Source: Sphaerisporangium sp040685555
GTDB lineage: Bacteria > Actinomycetota > Actinomycetes > Streptosporangiales > Streptosporangiaceae
NCBI RefSeq assembly: GCF_040685555.1
Contig: NZ_JBFBIK010000009.1
Span: 48,094 to 112,093, forward strand
DNA: 64,000 bases
Direction of reading: 5' to 3'
Positions 42,856 to 51,291 of this stretch are shown here, in pieces. The notes below the pieces were generated by a model. It had not been told where the DNA came from. It saw nothing but the letters and a program-made list of their open reading frames with translations, and made no database searches. The translations under genes were made by a program, and so were the position numbers. Numbering within the stretch: the stretch's first letter is position 1; each line of letters starts with the position of its first letter.

Positions 42856-43095
42856 ATGGCCGTTGAGTTTGCGCAGATTCTTTCTCGTGAGGTGGTGACC
42901 GGTGTCGCCACGATGGACATGTCGACCGAAGAGGGGACGATCAGCGCGCGCATGGTCGTGCAGGACATCACCGGGATCGACCGGGAAACCGGCCAGGACC
43001 GCAGGCTCCTGATCATCTTCGACCCGGACGGGGTCGAGGCGATGGCCGACGCCCTGCGCCAGGCGGCGGCGAAGGCGAAGACCCCGGAATCCTGA
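42856..43095 (+). CDS. Small hypothetical protein
   Basis: 79 residues, MAVEFAQILSREVVTGVATM followed by RRLLIIFDPDGVEAMADALR. The sequence looks structured (beta strands then a helix). No ribosome site is strong. I do not recognise a named family; the compact fold and codon use make it a probable real gene. Confidence 0.6.
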   Translation: MAVEFAQILSREVVTGVATMDMSTEEGTISARMVVQDITGIDRETGQDRRLLIIFDPDGVEAMADALRQAAAKAKTPES

Positions 43096-43177
43096 GGACG
43101 TCGGGGTGGGCCACTTACCGACGAGCACCGCCGCCGTGAGGTGGTCATTCGCGGACGGCCCGGCTCCTGGCAGGCGT

Positions 43178-43699
43178 TCAGCGATGCGCGCCGTGGGGCG
43201 GGGCTGACGCGTAGTGTCGTGCGACCGCCGAGAGCGCGTCTTCGAGGGATGGGCGCAGGGCCGCGATGCTCTGGGTGATCATCAGGTTGTCCACTCCACC
43301 GAAATTCTCGATGCGCAGCCCGTCGGGTTCCACCCGCTGGCGATACTCGGACAGGTCGCTGCTGTAGGCGAAGACCGGCATGCCGCGGCCGCACGCGTAG
43401 CCTATTTCCCACACGGTGCCGACGTCGGCGGACGGTCCTCGAAACGGCGTGATGTTCGCGACGACCGCATCGGCCCGATCGATCAGGGCCACGTTGTTCA
43501 TGAAGATCCGGCGCGCCGCGGGCTCGTCCTCGATGGGTGGCGAAGCGCCGCCATCGACCGGGGCCAGTACCTGAATACCGAGGCGCCGGGCAACGTTTCG
43601 GGCTTTCTCCGCCCGCTCGCCGGCGTCGGGGAAGAACACATCGGGGCCGGCGAGATAGACCACGCAGCGGGGCGCAAAGGCGGGATCCATGGTCATCAT
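43178..43699 (-). CDS. Nucleoside 2-deoxyribosyltransferase-like protein
   Basis: 173 residues of the PF05014 family, which transfers or hydrolyses the deoxyribosyl bond of nucleosides or nucleotides. The N-terminal VVYLAGPDVFFPDAG binds the sugar; the catalytic Glu lies in GTVWEIGYACGRG, preceded by NNVALIDRADAVVANITPF. Its start overlaps the stop of the upstream amidohydrolase gene by four bases. It is the last gene of the operon and fits a role in nucleoside metabolism. Confidence 0.85.
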   Translation of the reverse strand: MMTMDPAFAPRCVVYLAGPDVFFPDAGERAEKARNVARRLGIQVLAPVDGGASPPIEDEPAARRIFMNNVALIDRADAVVANITPFRGPSADVGTVWEIGYACGRGMPVFAYSSDLSEYRQRVEPDGLRIENFGGVDNLMITQSIAALRPSLEDALSAVARHYASAPPHGAHR

Positions 43700-45075
43700 G
43701 CCTCCAGTCGCTGGACAAGCACCCGCTGCCGTTCCTTGGCCTTCGCCCGCACCTCGGCGACATCCACCGTGAGGATCTCGCGGTCCTTCACCACCACGGC
43801 GCCGTCGACGACCACGGTATGCACATCCCTGCCCGAGGCGCCCTGGAAGAAGAACGCGTCATCGGAGGCGTAGCCCGCCGCATCGGGGCCGTCCGTGCCG
43901 AGCAGGATGATGTCCGCCCGCTTGCCCACTTCGAGGCTGCCGATCTCGCGGTCCAGGCCCATCGCTCGCGCGCCTCCACGGGTGGCCATCCGCAGCGGTT
44001 CCTGAGCACCGACGGCCATCCGGTTGTGTACCGGCGTGCCGTACACGGCCTGCTGCCCGATCCTGGTCGCGAGGGCCACCCGGAACAGATCAAGCGTTCC
44101 GTGGGAGTTCACCCCGTCGGTGCCCAGGCCGATGGGAACACCGGCTCGCCACATGTGCAGCGCCGGTGCGTGGCCGATGGAGTAGTTCCCGAACGCGCAA
44201 TGGCAGGCCGAAACCTGGTGGCGGGCGTAGCGCGCCACGTCCTCGGCGTCGGCGAGCACCGAATGCGCGGCGTGCAATGTGGGTGTGAACACACCGAGGT
44301 CCACAAGGTAGTCGACCGGCCGCTTGCCGTGCTGCTCGAGACACCAGTCGATCTCGTAGGTCCCCTCCACGAGATGCGTGTGCACCTTGACCTCCCGTTC
44401 GGCCGCGGCGCCCACGATCTGGACGACAAGCTCCGGAGTGGAGGTGATGATCTGCCGCAACGACATGGCGGCGCTGACCCGCGAGCCCCGGGGCCAGCGT
44501 TCCACCAGCTCGATGTTCTCCTTCACCGCGACGTCGGTGGACGTGCGCATCGATTCGGGAATGCGTGAGCCGACATCCATCGTGTTGCGGGAGACCTGTC
44601 CGCGGATCCCGGTGTCGACCGCCGCCTGGGCCATGTGGTCCGGATGGACGCCGCCCGCCTCGAAGAACGTGGTGGTCCCGGACAGCAGCATCGAGCTGAA
44701 CGCGAGCTGCCCGGAAAGGTACATATCCTCGGGGCTCAGCATCGCTTCGAACGGCACGTAGTACTCGCGCCAGAACGGTACGCGCAACTGCTTCGTCCGG
44801 GCCAGGGTCTGGAGTGCGCCCCGCATCATCGTCTGCCCGACGTGCATGTGCGTGTCGACAAGGCCCGGTGCCGCCACCGATCCGGCAGCGTCGATCCGTT
44901 CCTTCGACCGCCATTCCTCCCGGATGGTCGCTGACGGGCCGATGGCGGCGATCGTTCCGTCGCGCACGGCGATTCCTCCATCGGAAAGGATGGTGTCCTC
45001 GTCGTCCATGCAGATCACCGTGGCGCCCAGGACAAGCAGGTCGGCCTCCTGCGGGTTCGCCATCGCCTTGGTCAC
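43696..45075 (-). CDS. Amidohydrolase/deaminase (TRZ/ATZ, SAH-deaminase type)
   Basis: About 459 residues. The metal-binding HxH is in DTHMHVGQT, with further His in HTHLVEG and TLHAAHSVLA and the Asp in GLGTDGVNSHG. This family deaminates bases and nucleosides such as guanine, 8-oxoguanine, methylthioadenosine or triazines. GTG 45075 follows AAAGGAA at good spacing; ATG 45114 overlaps the permease stop and would add 13 Thr-rich residues. In this operon deamination of an imported base is the likely role. Confidence 0.88.
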   Translation of the reverse strand: MTKAMANPQEADLLVLGATVICMDDEDTILSDGGIAVRDGTIAAIGPSATIREEWRSKERIDAAGSVAAPGLVDTHMHVGQTMMRGALQTLARTKQLRVPFWREYYVPFEAMLSPEDMYLSGQLAFSSMLLSGTTTFFEAGGVHPDHMAQAAVDTGIRGQVSRNTMDVGSRIPESMRTSTDVAVKENIELVERWPRGSRVSAAMSLRQIITSTPELVVQIVGAAAEREVKVHTHLVEGTYEIDWCLEQHGKRPVDYLVDLGVFTPTLHAAHSVLADAEDVARYARHQVSACHCAFGNYSIGHAPALHMWRAGVPIGLGTDGVNSHGTLDLFRVALATRIGQQAVYGTPVHNRMAVGAQEPLRMATRGGARAMGLDREIGSLEVGKRADIILLGTDGPDAAGYASDDAFFFQGASGRDVHTVVVDGAVVVKDREILTVDVAEVRAKAKERQRVLVQRLEA

Positions 45076-45110
45076 TCGGGTTCCTTTCGTGGTCGTGGGT
45101 GTGGTCATGG

Positions 45111-46769
45111 TCATCTGGCCGCGATACCGAGACGCGCGCTCACCCGGCGGTCGACCAGAGCGACCAGGGCATAGAGGGCGAGCACCACGATCACGAGCAG
45201 GAAGCCCGCCGACCATAGGGTGTCGAAGTCGGAGCCCTGCGCGGCGTCGGTCAGGACATGCCCAAGCCCCTGGTCCGTCGCCAGCCATTCGGCGAGCGTC
45301 GCTCCCGAGACCGCGGCGGGGACCGCGATCCGCGCCGAGGCCAGCAGCGCCGGCACCGCGTACACCAGCCGGATGTACCGGCCCACCTGCACCGCGGTAC
45401 CGCCGGCCGCGCGGACGACATCGCACGCGCCTACCGGGGCGCCCTTCAGCGCGACCAGGACATTCACCAGAGTGGGGAAGAAGGTGATGATCGCGACCAT
45501 CACCGTCACGGCCACGAGGTTACGTCCCAGAACAAGCACGAGCAGCGGGGTCATGGCCACGAGCGGAACGGATTTCAGGGCGATGGCCAGCGGCATGAGC
45601 ACTCGTTCCAGGCCTGGTGCGGCGGACAGCAGCACCGCCACGGCCACGGCGCCCACGGTGCCGGCGAGGAAGCCGGCTCCCGCGTCCACGACGGTCTGAC
45701 CGAGCCCGGGCCAGAACTCGGCCCAGAAGCCACCTCCGCCGACGTTTCCGGTCAGTGACGGCATCGCGCCCTCCGTGGCGGAGGGGTTGTCGATGAGGAA
45801 GCGCAGCACGTCCGCCGGGCCCTTCACGAAGAAGGCGTCAAGCCGGAGCGCCGAAAGCAGCGACTGCCAGCCGGCGAGCAGCAACGCCACTGACAGCAGA
45901 GTTCCCATGACCTTCGACCACGGCCCCCCGCTGGGCTCGACGCCGCCCAGCGCCACGCTGACGGAGGCGTCTTTGGACTGCCAGGGCATGAGCCGCCGCG
46001 CGGTGAGCGCGACGATGCCGTAGCCGAGTGCGGCCAAAGCGCTGATGTAGAGGGCCACCGCCCATGCGCGTTCGGTGTTCAGTGCGCTCTGGGACTGCAC
46101 GAGGAGGGCCCCGAGCCCGGAGTTGGTGCCGAAGAACTCCGCGATCAGCGCGCCGAGTAGCGCTCCGGGCACGGCGATCTGCAAACCGGCGAACAGGGCC
46201 GGCAGCGCCGCGGGCAACCGGACCCGTCGCATGAGGCTCCAGCGCGACCCACCGCTGGCGTCGACGACGTCGGCCATCAGCGGGTCGGCTGCGCGCAGCC
46301 CGAGCAGGGCGGACATGAGCAGTGGGAAGTACACCTGCAGGGCCGCGATGGCGATCTTCGGGCCGTCGCCGGGCAGCACGATGACCAGGATCGGCGCGAT
46401 CGCAGTGAAGGGCACGGAGTGGATGACGAGTGCGATCTGGACGATCAGCGCTTCCGTCACCGGCGCGAGGACGGCGATGACGGCCAGAGGGATCATCGCC
46501 ACCGCGCCGACCAGGAACCCGCGGGCCGCGATGGACACCGTCGAAGCCGTATTGCCGCCGGCGAGCAGGGGAAAATCCTTCGCCATCTGCGCCAGGACCT
46601 GCCACGGGTACGGAACGAGTTCGCGACCGGCGAGCGCGGCGGCCAGCAGTGTCCAGGCGACCAGCACGCCGACGACCGAGCCCACGGGCGCCAGTTTCGC
46701 GGTGTAGGCCCGAGCGGAGGGACGTACGGGGGCGGTGTGCCCTGCCTGCGTACGCGGGGCCGCCGTCAC
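45111..46769 (-). CDS. Fused double permease of an SsuC/TauC-type ABC transporter
   Basis: 552 residues containing two complete permease domains in one chain: residues about 25-260 and about 285-545. Each has the family loop pattern (for example DVVDASGGSRWSLMRRVRLP in the first and DVVRAAGGTAVQVGRYIRLV in the second). SsuC-type transporters normally use a homodimer of single permeases; here the dimer is covalent and the two halves can specialise. Start and stop each overlap neighbours by four bases. Confidence 0.9.
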   Translation of the reverse strand: MTAAPRTQAGHTAPVRPSARAYTAKLAPVGSVVGVLVAWTLLAAALAGRELVPYPWQVLAQMAKDFPLLAGGNTASTVSIAARGFLVGAVAMIPLAVIAVLAPVTEALIVQIALVIHSVPFTAIAPILVIVLPGDGPKIAIAALQVYFPLLMSALLGLRAADPLMADVVDASGGSRWSLMRRVRLPAALPALFAGLQIAVPGALLGALIAEFFGTNSGLGALLVQSQSALNTERAWAVALYISALAALGYGIVALTARRLMPWQSKDASVSVALGGVEPSGGPWSKVMGTLLSVALLLAGWQSLLSALRLDAFFVKGPADVLRFLIDNPSATEGAMPSLTGNVGGGGFWAEFWPGLGQTVVDAGAGFLAGTVGAVAVAVLLSAAPGLERVLMPLAIALKSVPLVAMTPLLVLVLGRNLVAVTVMVAIITFFPTLVNVLVALKGAPVGACDVVRAAGGTAVQVGRYIRLVYAVPALLASARIAVPAAVSGATLAEWLATDQGLGHVLTDAAQGSDFDTLWSAGFLLVIVVLALYALVALVDRRVSARLGIAAR

Positions 46770-47572
46770 GACGCCGCCTCCTCGGCGAATGAATTCCGTG
46801 CGGTGAACAGCAGCTCGGAGAGCCCGCCGAGTTCCTCGTGGAACTCGGGCGAGCGCATCATCTCGACCGTGCGCGGTCGCGGCAGGTCGATCCTGCGGTC
46901 GGCGACGACGCGACCGGGCCGGGCCGCCAGCACGATGACGCGGTCGGACAGGAACACGGCCTCGTCAAGGGAATGCGTGACGAGCAGGGTGGTGGTGCGG
47001 CGCTCCGTCCAGATTCGCTGCAGCTCGATGTTCATGTGCCGCCGGGTCATGTCGTCCAGCGCCCCGAAAGGCTCGTCGAGCAAGAGCACCTCGGGCTCGA
47101 GCACGAGGGCCCTGGCGATCGCGACGCGTTGGCGCATGCCGCCGGACAGCTGCGCCGGCCGGGCCTGCTCGAAGCCGCCCAGCCCGGTGAGCGACACCAG
47201 GTCGCTGATCGCCTTCTTGTCCACCCGTCGGCCTGCCACCTGCAGGGGAAGCGCGATGTTGGCGGTCACGGTGCGCCAGGGCAGCAGCGCCGAATCCTGG
47301 AAGGCCACGCCGAGGCGGTGGCCGGCCTTGGCGACTTCCGGTGCTTCGCCATGAACGCGGACCGTGCCGTCGGTGGGCAGGTCCAGTCCCGCGAACATGC
47401 GCAGCAGCGTCGATTTTCCGCAGCCCGAGGGACCGATCAGGGTGGTGAACGATCCGGCCTCGCTGGAGAAGCGCACCTGGTGCAGCGCGTGTACGGGCTC
47501 GTTGCCCATGCGGAAGGTCCGGTTGACCCCGTCTGCTTCGAGACCCGGTGCGGCTTCCGGTGTCTCAGGCAT
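46766..47572 (-). CDS. SsuB/TauB-type ABC ATPase
   Basis: 268-residue ATPase with Walker A GPSGCGKST, signature LSGGMRQR, Walker B EVLLLDEPFGALD and the switch THSLDEA. It resembles nitrate/sulfonate/thiamine-precursor importers. It overlaps both its neighbours, so the binding protein, ATPase and permease are one unit. Confidence 0.94.
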   Translation of the reverse strand: MPETPEAAPGLEADGVNRTFRMGNEPVHALHQVRFSSEAGSFTTLIGPSGCGKSTLLRMFAGLDLPTDGTVRVHGEAPEVAKAGHRLGVAFQDSALLPWRTVTANIALPLQVAGRRVDKKAISDLVSLTGLGGFEQARPAQLSGGMRQRVAIARALVLEPEVLLLDEPFGALDDMTRRHMNIELQRIWTERRTTTLLVTHSLDEAVFLSDRVIVLAARPGRVVADRRIDLPRPRTVEMMRSPEFHEELGGLSELLFTARNSFAEEAAS

Positions 47573-48632
47573 GGAACACCTCGTCTCCGAGGGAGGTGTC
47601 GAACAGGCTCGAGGCGTCGATCTTCACGCCGATCGCGGACAGGAACTCCTGCGTCTGCTGCACGCCCTGGGGCGTCACACGCAGGTGGCCGTGCTGTTCA
47701 GGGGTGGAGGCGATCTCGTTCCATCGTCGGATCGCCGCCTGCTGGCTGCTCAGGTCGAGTCCTTGGTTCTGCCCGTAGAGGTCAAAGACGATCTTCGCTG
47801 CGGCGTCAGGATCGGCCATCTGCTCGGTGAGCGCGCGCTGGCTTCCCTGGAGGATCACTCCGATCGCGGACCGTTTGACCGGGTCGGCGAGCGCGTCCGC
47901 GGCGACGACGAGCAGACTGCTCCACCGGTGGTAGCCGAAGTCGGCAAGGTGGAGCTCGTGCGTTTTGATTCCCTTCTGTGCGAGGGCGACCGGCTGGTTG
48001 GGGATCACGGCGCTCATCGCGTCCACCTCGCCGGAGACGAGTGAGGCGGGGTCGGCGCCGACCTGCACCATGGTCACCTTGGATGGGTCGACGCCGCTCA
48101 TCTTGAAGAACGCACCATACGTCTGGGCGTCCGCGGCGGAGATTCCGAACCGCTTGCCCTCAAGATCTTTCGGCTCCTGAATCGGCGCTTTGGCGAGGGA
48201 GAGTATGCACGAGGACGACGTCTGGTAGACCGCGCCGACGGCCTTGAGTTTGGCACCTTGCAACACCGCGTCGGCAAGCCGCTCGATGGCCAGCACCCCG
48301 GTCAGAGCGTTGCCGGCGACGATCAGCGGCGCGATCGTCACGGTGGGCCCACCGGGCTGGAGCGTCAGGTCGACATGGCCGGCGGAGTAGTAGCCCCGCT
48401 GCTTCGCGACGACGAAAGGCGCACTTTCCACGTTGGGGAACCACCCGAGCTGCAGATTGCCCCGCACGGTCTGGCGCGGTGGGGCGAAGGAGGACGGCCC
48501 CGTGGACGTGGGCGAGGTTCCGGAGCCGGAGCCACCGCCGCAGGCGGCGAGCAAGGGGGCGGTCATCCCCACCGCGCCCACGAGACCGAGGAAGCGACGC
48601 CGATCGAACTGAGAATGCGGAATGGAGGTCAT
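47565..48632 (-). CDS. SsuA/THI5-like substrate-binding lipoprotein
   Basis: 355 residues. A Tat-like RRRFLG and the lipobox LLAAC (Cys31) indicate export and lipid anchoring. The mature domain begins LQLGWFPNVESAPFVVAKQR and shows GKRFGISAADAQTYG, the NMT1/THI5 pattern. AGGAGAC precedes ATG 48632. Relatives bind sulfonates, thiamine pyrimidine precursors or other small heterocycles; here a nucleobase or nucleoside is likely from context. Confidence 0.9.
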   Translation of the reverse strand: MTSIPHSQFDRRRFLGLVGAVGMTAPLLAACGGGSGSGTSPTSTGPSSFAPPRQTVRGNLQLGWFPNVESAPFVVAKQRGYYSAGHVDLTLQPGGPTVTIAPLIVAGNALTGVLAIERLADAVLQGAKLKAVGAVYQTSSSCILSLAKAPIQEPKDLEGKRFGISAADAQTYGAFFKMSGVDPSKVTMVQVGADPASLVSGEVDAMSAVIPNQPVALAQKGIKTHELHLADFGYHRWSSLLVVAADALADPVKRSAIGVILQGSQRALTEQMADPDAAAKIVFDLYGQNQGLDLSSQQAAIRRWNEIASTPEQHGHLRVTPQGVQQTQEFLSAIGVKIDASSLFDTSLGDEVFHA

Positions 48633-48660
48633 GCGGGTCTCCTGGTGAAGGTGGAGGGGC

Positions 48661-49563
48661 CTAGAGGGTGAGCAACTCGTGGACGCGGTCGCGGTCGAGC
48701 TCGAGCGGGATGTGCACGTCTGGCCGGTCGGGGCGGGAGCCGGTCCAGTCGACCGCGGTGAGACCGGCGGCGAGTCCGGGGGCGGTGCCGACCAGTACCG
48801 CGTGCCGCGCGGATCGCCGCACGCAGGCGGGGTCCAGCGCGACGGCCATCGCGATGGGATCGGCCGTAGAACGTGGTCGTTCGACGCTGTCCGGTCGCGC
48901 TCGTACGCGGGCGTCGTCCAAGGCGGCGAGCACGCGTGCACCGGGTGTGCCGGACTTCGCCATCACCGCCCACTCCTCCGGTGTGAACGGCGCCGTACGG
49001 GTGGTCTCCCAGGCGACGAGGGTGACGGCCGCCATCTCGCCCAGGACGATATCGGCGGCCACGGGATCCGCCGTGACATTGAATTCCCCGACGGGGCTCG
49101 CGTTGCCCTCGGCCCGTATGGCGCCGCCCATGACGACGATCGAGGCGAGGTTGCCGGCCAGGTCCGGATCCAGGCGCAATGCCAAAGCGATGTTGGTGAG
49201 CGGCCCGAGCGCGACCACGGTCAGCTTTCCCCGGTGTTCCCTGGCCAGACGGGCGATCGCGACCGCCGCCGGCTCGTCCGCGGGACTCACCTGGGCGCCG
49301 TCCGGGATCGTGGCGCCGAGCAGACCGTCCTCCCCGTGGATGTGAGTCGCGCGCAACCTTTCACCGCCCAGAGGTGCCGCAGCGCCACGGAAGACCGGGA
49401 CCTCCGGGGCGAGCACACCGAGCAGGCGGCAGGCGTTCTCGGTGGCGATCGGCAGATCGACATTGCCCGCGACGGTGGTGACACCGACGACGGTCTGCCG
49501 CGCGCAGGCCATCGCCAGCGCGTGGGCGTCGTCGAGGCCCGGATCGGTGTCGACAAGGAGCAT
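48661..49563 (-). CDS. Nucleoside hydrolase (inosine-uridine preferring type)
   Basis: 300-residue enzyme that splits a ribonucleoside into base and ribose. The calcium-binding DTDPGLDDA is at residues 5-13, with VALGPLTNIALAL and EFNVTADPVAA further on. GGAGG precedes ATG 49563. It is the first gene of the operon, 28 bases before the binding protein gene. A ribokinase-family gene nearby could use the ribose. Confidence 0.92.
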   Translation of the reverse strand: MLLVDTDPGLDDAHALAMACARQTVVGVTTVAGNVDLPIATENACRLLGVLAPEVPVFRGAAAPLGGERLRATHIHGEDGLLGATIPDGAQVSPADEPAAVAIARLAREHRGKLTVVALGPLTNIALALRLDPDLAGNLASIVVMGGAIRAEGNASPVGEFNVTADPVAADIVLGEMAAVTLVAWETTRTAPFTPEEWAVMAKSGTPGARVLAALDDARVRARPDSVERPRSTADPIAMAVALDPACVRRSARHAVLVGTAPGLAAGLTAVDWTGSRPDRPDVHIPLELDRDRVHELLTL

Positions 49564-49620
49564 GCTTCGCCTCCGTCGCGCCCGCCGCCACTGCCGGATG
49601 CAGAAAGCGACTAGCTGTAG

Positions 49621-49632
49621 TTAATCGATTTA
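49621..49632 (-). promoter_or_regulatory. Possible LacI-type operator upstream of the nucleoside operon
   Basis: TTAATCGATTTA is a near palindrome centred on CG, the symmetry typical of LacI-family sites. It lies 58 bases before the nucleoside hydrolase start, between it and the LacI gene, in an AT-rich patch. No precise promoter could be assigned. Inference from symmetry and position. Confidence 0.45.
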
Positions 49633-49706
49633 GTGAAAGCTAACGAGAGCACCGGGTGGACGGCAAGGGGGCGAGTATTGCGGACGCGTAAACGATCGAG
49701 GGGTGC

Positions 49707-50744
49707 TCAGCCGACTACGGTGCGTGTGGATCCCCGGACGATCACGTCGGGTCGCGGCGCGGGCAGGACCGTGCGGTCGGCCCGGCCTTCGAGACTGTCC
49801 AGCAGCAGCATGACAGCCAGCTCGGCCATCCGGTCGAGATGCAGATCCAGCGCCGTGATCGGCGGTTCGAAGGTCTGTGCCCGCAGGCCGTTGTAATGGG
49901 TGACCAGGCGGACGTCCTCGGGGATGCGTCGGCCGGCTTCACACAGGGCCCTTCCGGCGCCGACCGCGAACAAGTCGATCGGCGCGTAGACCGCGTCGAC
50001 GTCCGTGCCCCGCGCGAGCATTCCGGACACGACCCGGTACGCCTCCTGCTCCGCGTCACGGAGAGGCAGCTCCAGTGTGGTCAGTCGCATGTCCCCCCTC
50101 GCCTCCCGGGCGGCGGCATAGGCGCGCACGCTGGTTGCCACAGCCGTCCGCTCAATCGAGGAGATCAGCAGCAGATGGATGCAGCCCTGGGCGATGAGAT
50201 GCTCGATGAGCACATCCGCCCCGGCGACCCCACGGTCCACCGTGCCGACCGACTGGACCCCCTCGACGTCGCCGATGGTGACGATCCGCACCCCGCGACC
50301 CGCCAGGCGCGCGGCAAACGGGTCGTTCTCGACAGGGTCCAGGAGGATCGCTCCGTCGATGTCCAGTGCGTCGAGCTCTGAGACGTCGGCCATGGGCGGG
50401 GTCAGCACCATGCTGTAGCCGCGCTTGAGGGCCGAGCCGGCCACGGCGATCGCGATGTCGAGCAAGTACCCGAGCCTCGAAGAACCGCCCACGACGGTGT
50501 CAGGAATGGTGGTGATCACCGCGATACTTCCCGAACGGCCGGTCCGGAGCCGCTGTGCGCGGATACTGGGCCGGTAGGCGAGCTCGGCGGCCACTCTCTT
50601 GACCCGGTCCCGCGTCGCCTTGCCGATGGCGCCGCGTCCGTTCAGCACCAGAGAAACCGTCGCCGTGGACACGCCCGCGGCGCGCGCCACGTCCTTGATC
50701 GTGACGACCTCGACGGGCAAGGGCCGGTGCGTGTCACCTCCCAT
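49707..50744 (-). CDS. LacI-family regulator of the nucleoside operon
   Basis: 345 residues. The helix-turn-helix is VTIKDVARAAGVSTATVSLV near residue 14; the hinge is near RAQRLRTGRSG; the ligand domain follows. Unusually, the first 12 residues form a basic/Pro tail before the HTH. GGGAGG precedes ATG 50744. It is the nearest regulator of the operon downstream in the same direction and may sense a nucleoside, base or ribose. Confidence 0.92.
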   Translation of the reverse strand: MGGDTHRPLPVEVVTIKDVARAAGVSTATVSLVLNGRGAIGKATRDRVKRVAAELAYRPSIRAQRLRTGRSGSIAVITTIPDTVVGGSSRLGYLLDIAIAVAGSALKRGYSMVLTPPMADVSELDALDIDGAILLDPVENDPFAARLAGRGVRIVTIGDVEGVQSVGTVDRGVAGADVLIEHLIAQGCIHLLLISSIERTAVATSVRAYAAAREARGDMRLTTLELPLRDAEQEAYRVVSGMLARGTDVDAVYAPIDLFAVGAGRALCEAGRRIPEDVRLVTHYNGLRAQTFEPPITALDLHLDRMAELAVMLLLDSLEGRADRTVLPAPRPDVIVRGSTRTVVG

Positions 50745-50929
50745 GCCGATCCTCCCACTCCGCGGTGACCGCGTACGAAACCCGCAGCAGACCCTACCGT
50801 CGCCGCGTGGATCACCGGATACAGCTGCGGTACCCCTGGCCAGGAGGCGGATAACGACTTGGAAACATCCGGGTATGCCGGTGTTGACGTTTCTCCGGTG
50901 CCTGCTGCAACCATGCTCTCGGAACGCTT

Positions 50930-51119
50930 TCAGCATGCTGGCGACGTCGGTCTCATCGGGTTCGACGACTTCGGCGCGGGCCCGCCGCGGTCGCCGCCGA
51001 CGGTCATCGACCCGCCGGTGGTCGAGCAGGGCGCGCTCACCGTACGGCTGCTCCTGCGCCGGCATACGGACGACGCAGCCCGGTCTGTCCTCCTGGACAC
51101 CAAGCTGATCGAGCGAGCC
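50930..51119 (+). pseudogene. C-terminal relic of a LacI-family regulator
   Basis: The plus strand encodes GDVGLIGFDDFGAGPPRS, then EQGALTVRLLLRRH and LLDTKLIERA, the end of a LacI effector domain. The helix-turn-helix and most of the ligand domain are absent. It sits just before the ribokinase gene and probably was its regulator. The rest of the gap 50745-51291 shows no other gene. Confidence 0.7.
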
Positions 51120-51291
51120 TGGATGACGTTAGCTCGTGGCCGACCGGCCGGCCGGCCCCGGCACCGCCGTCCCGGTACCACGACCGTCTGGGACCGCAAC
51201 GGAAGCTGACTCCGGCAGATCTCTCACATCTCCGGGACACGGCGGGATGCCATGGCCCCGGACCACCAATGCCTGGAACAGGAGAACCGCA

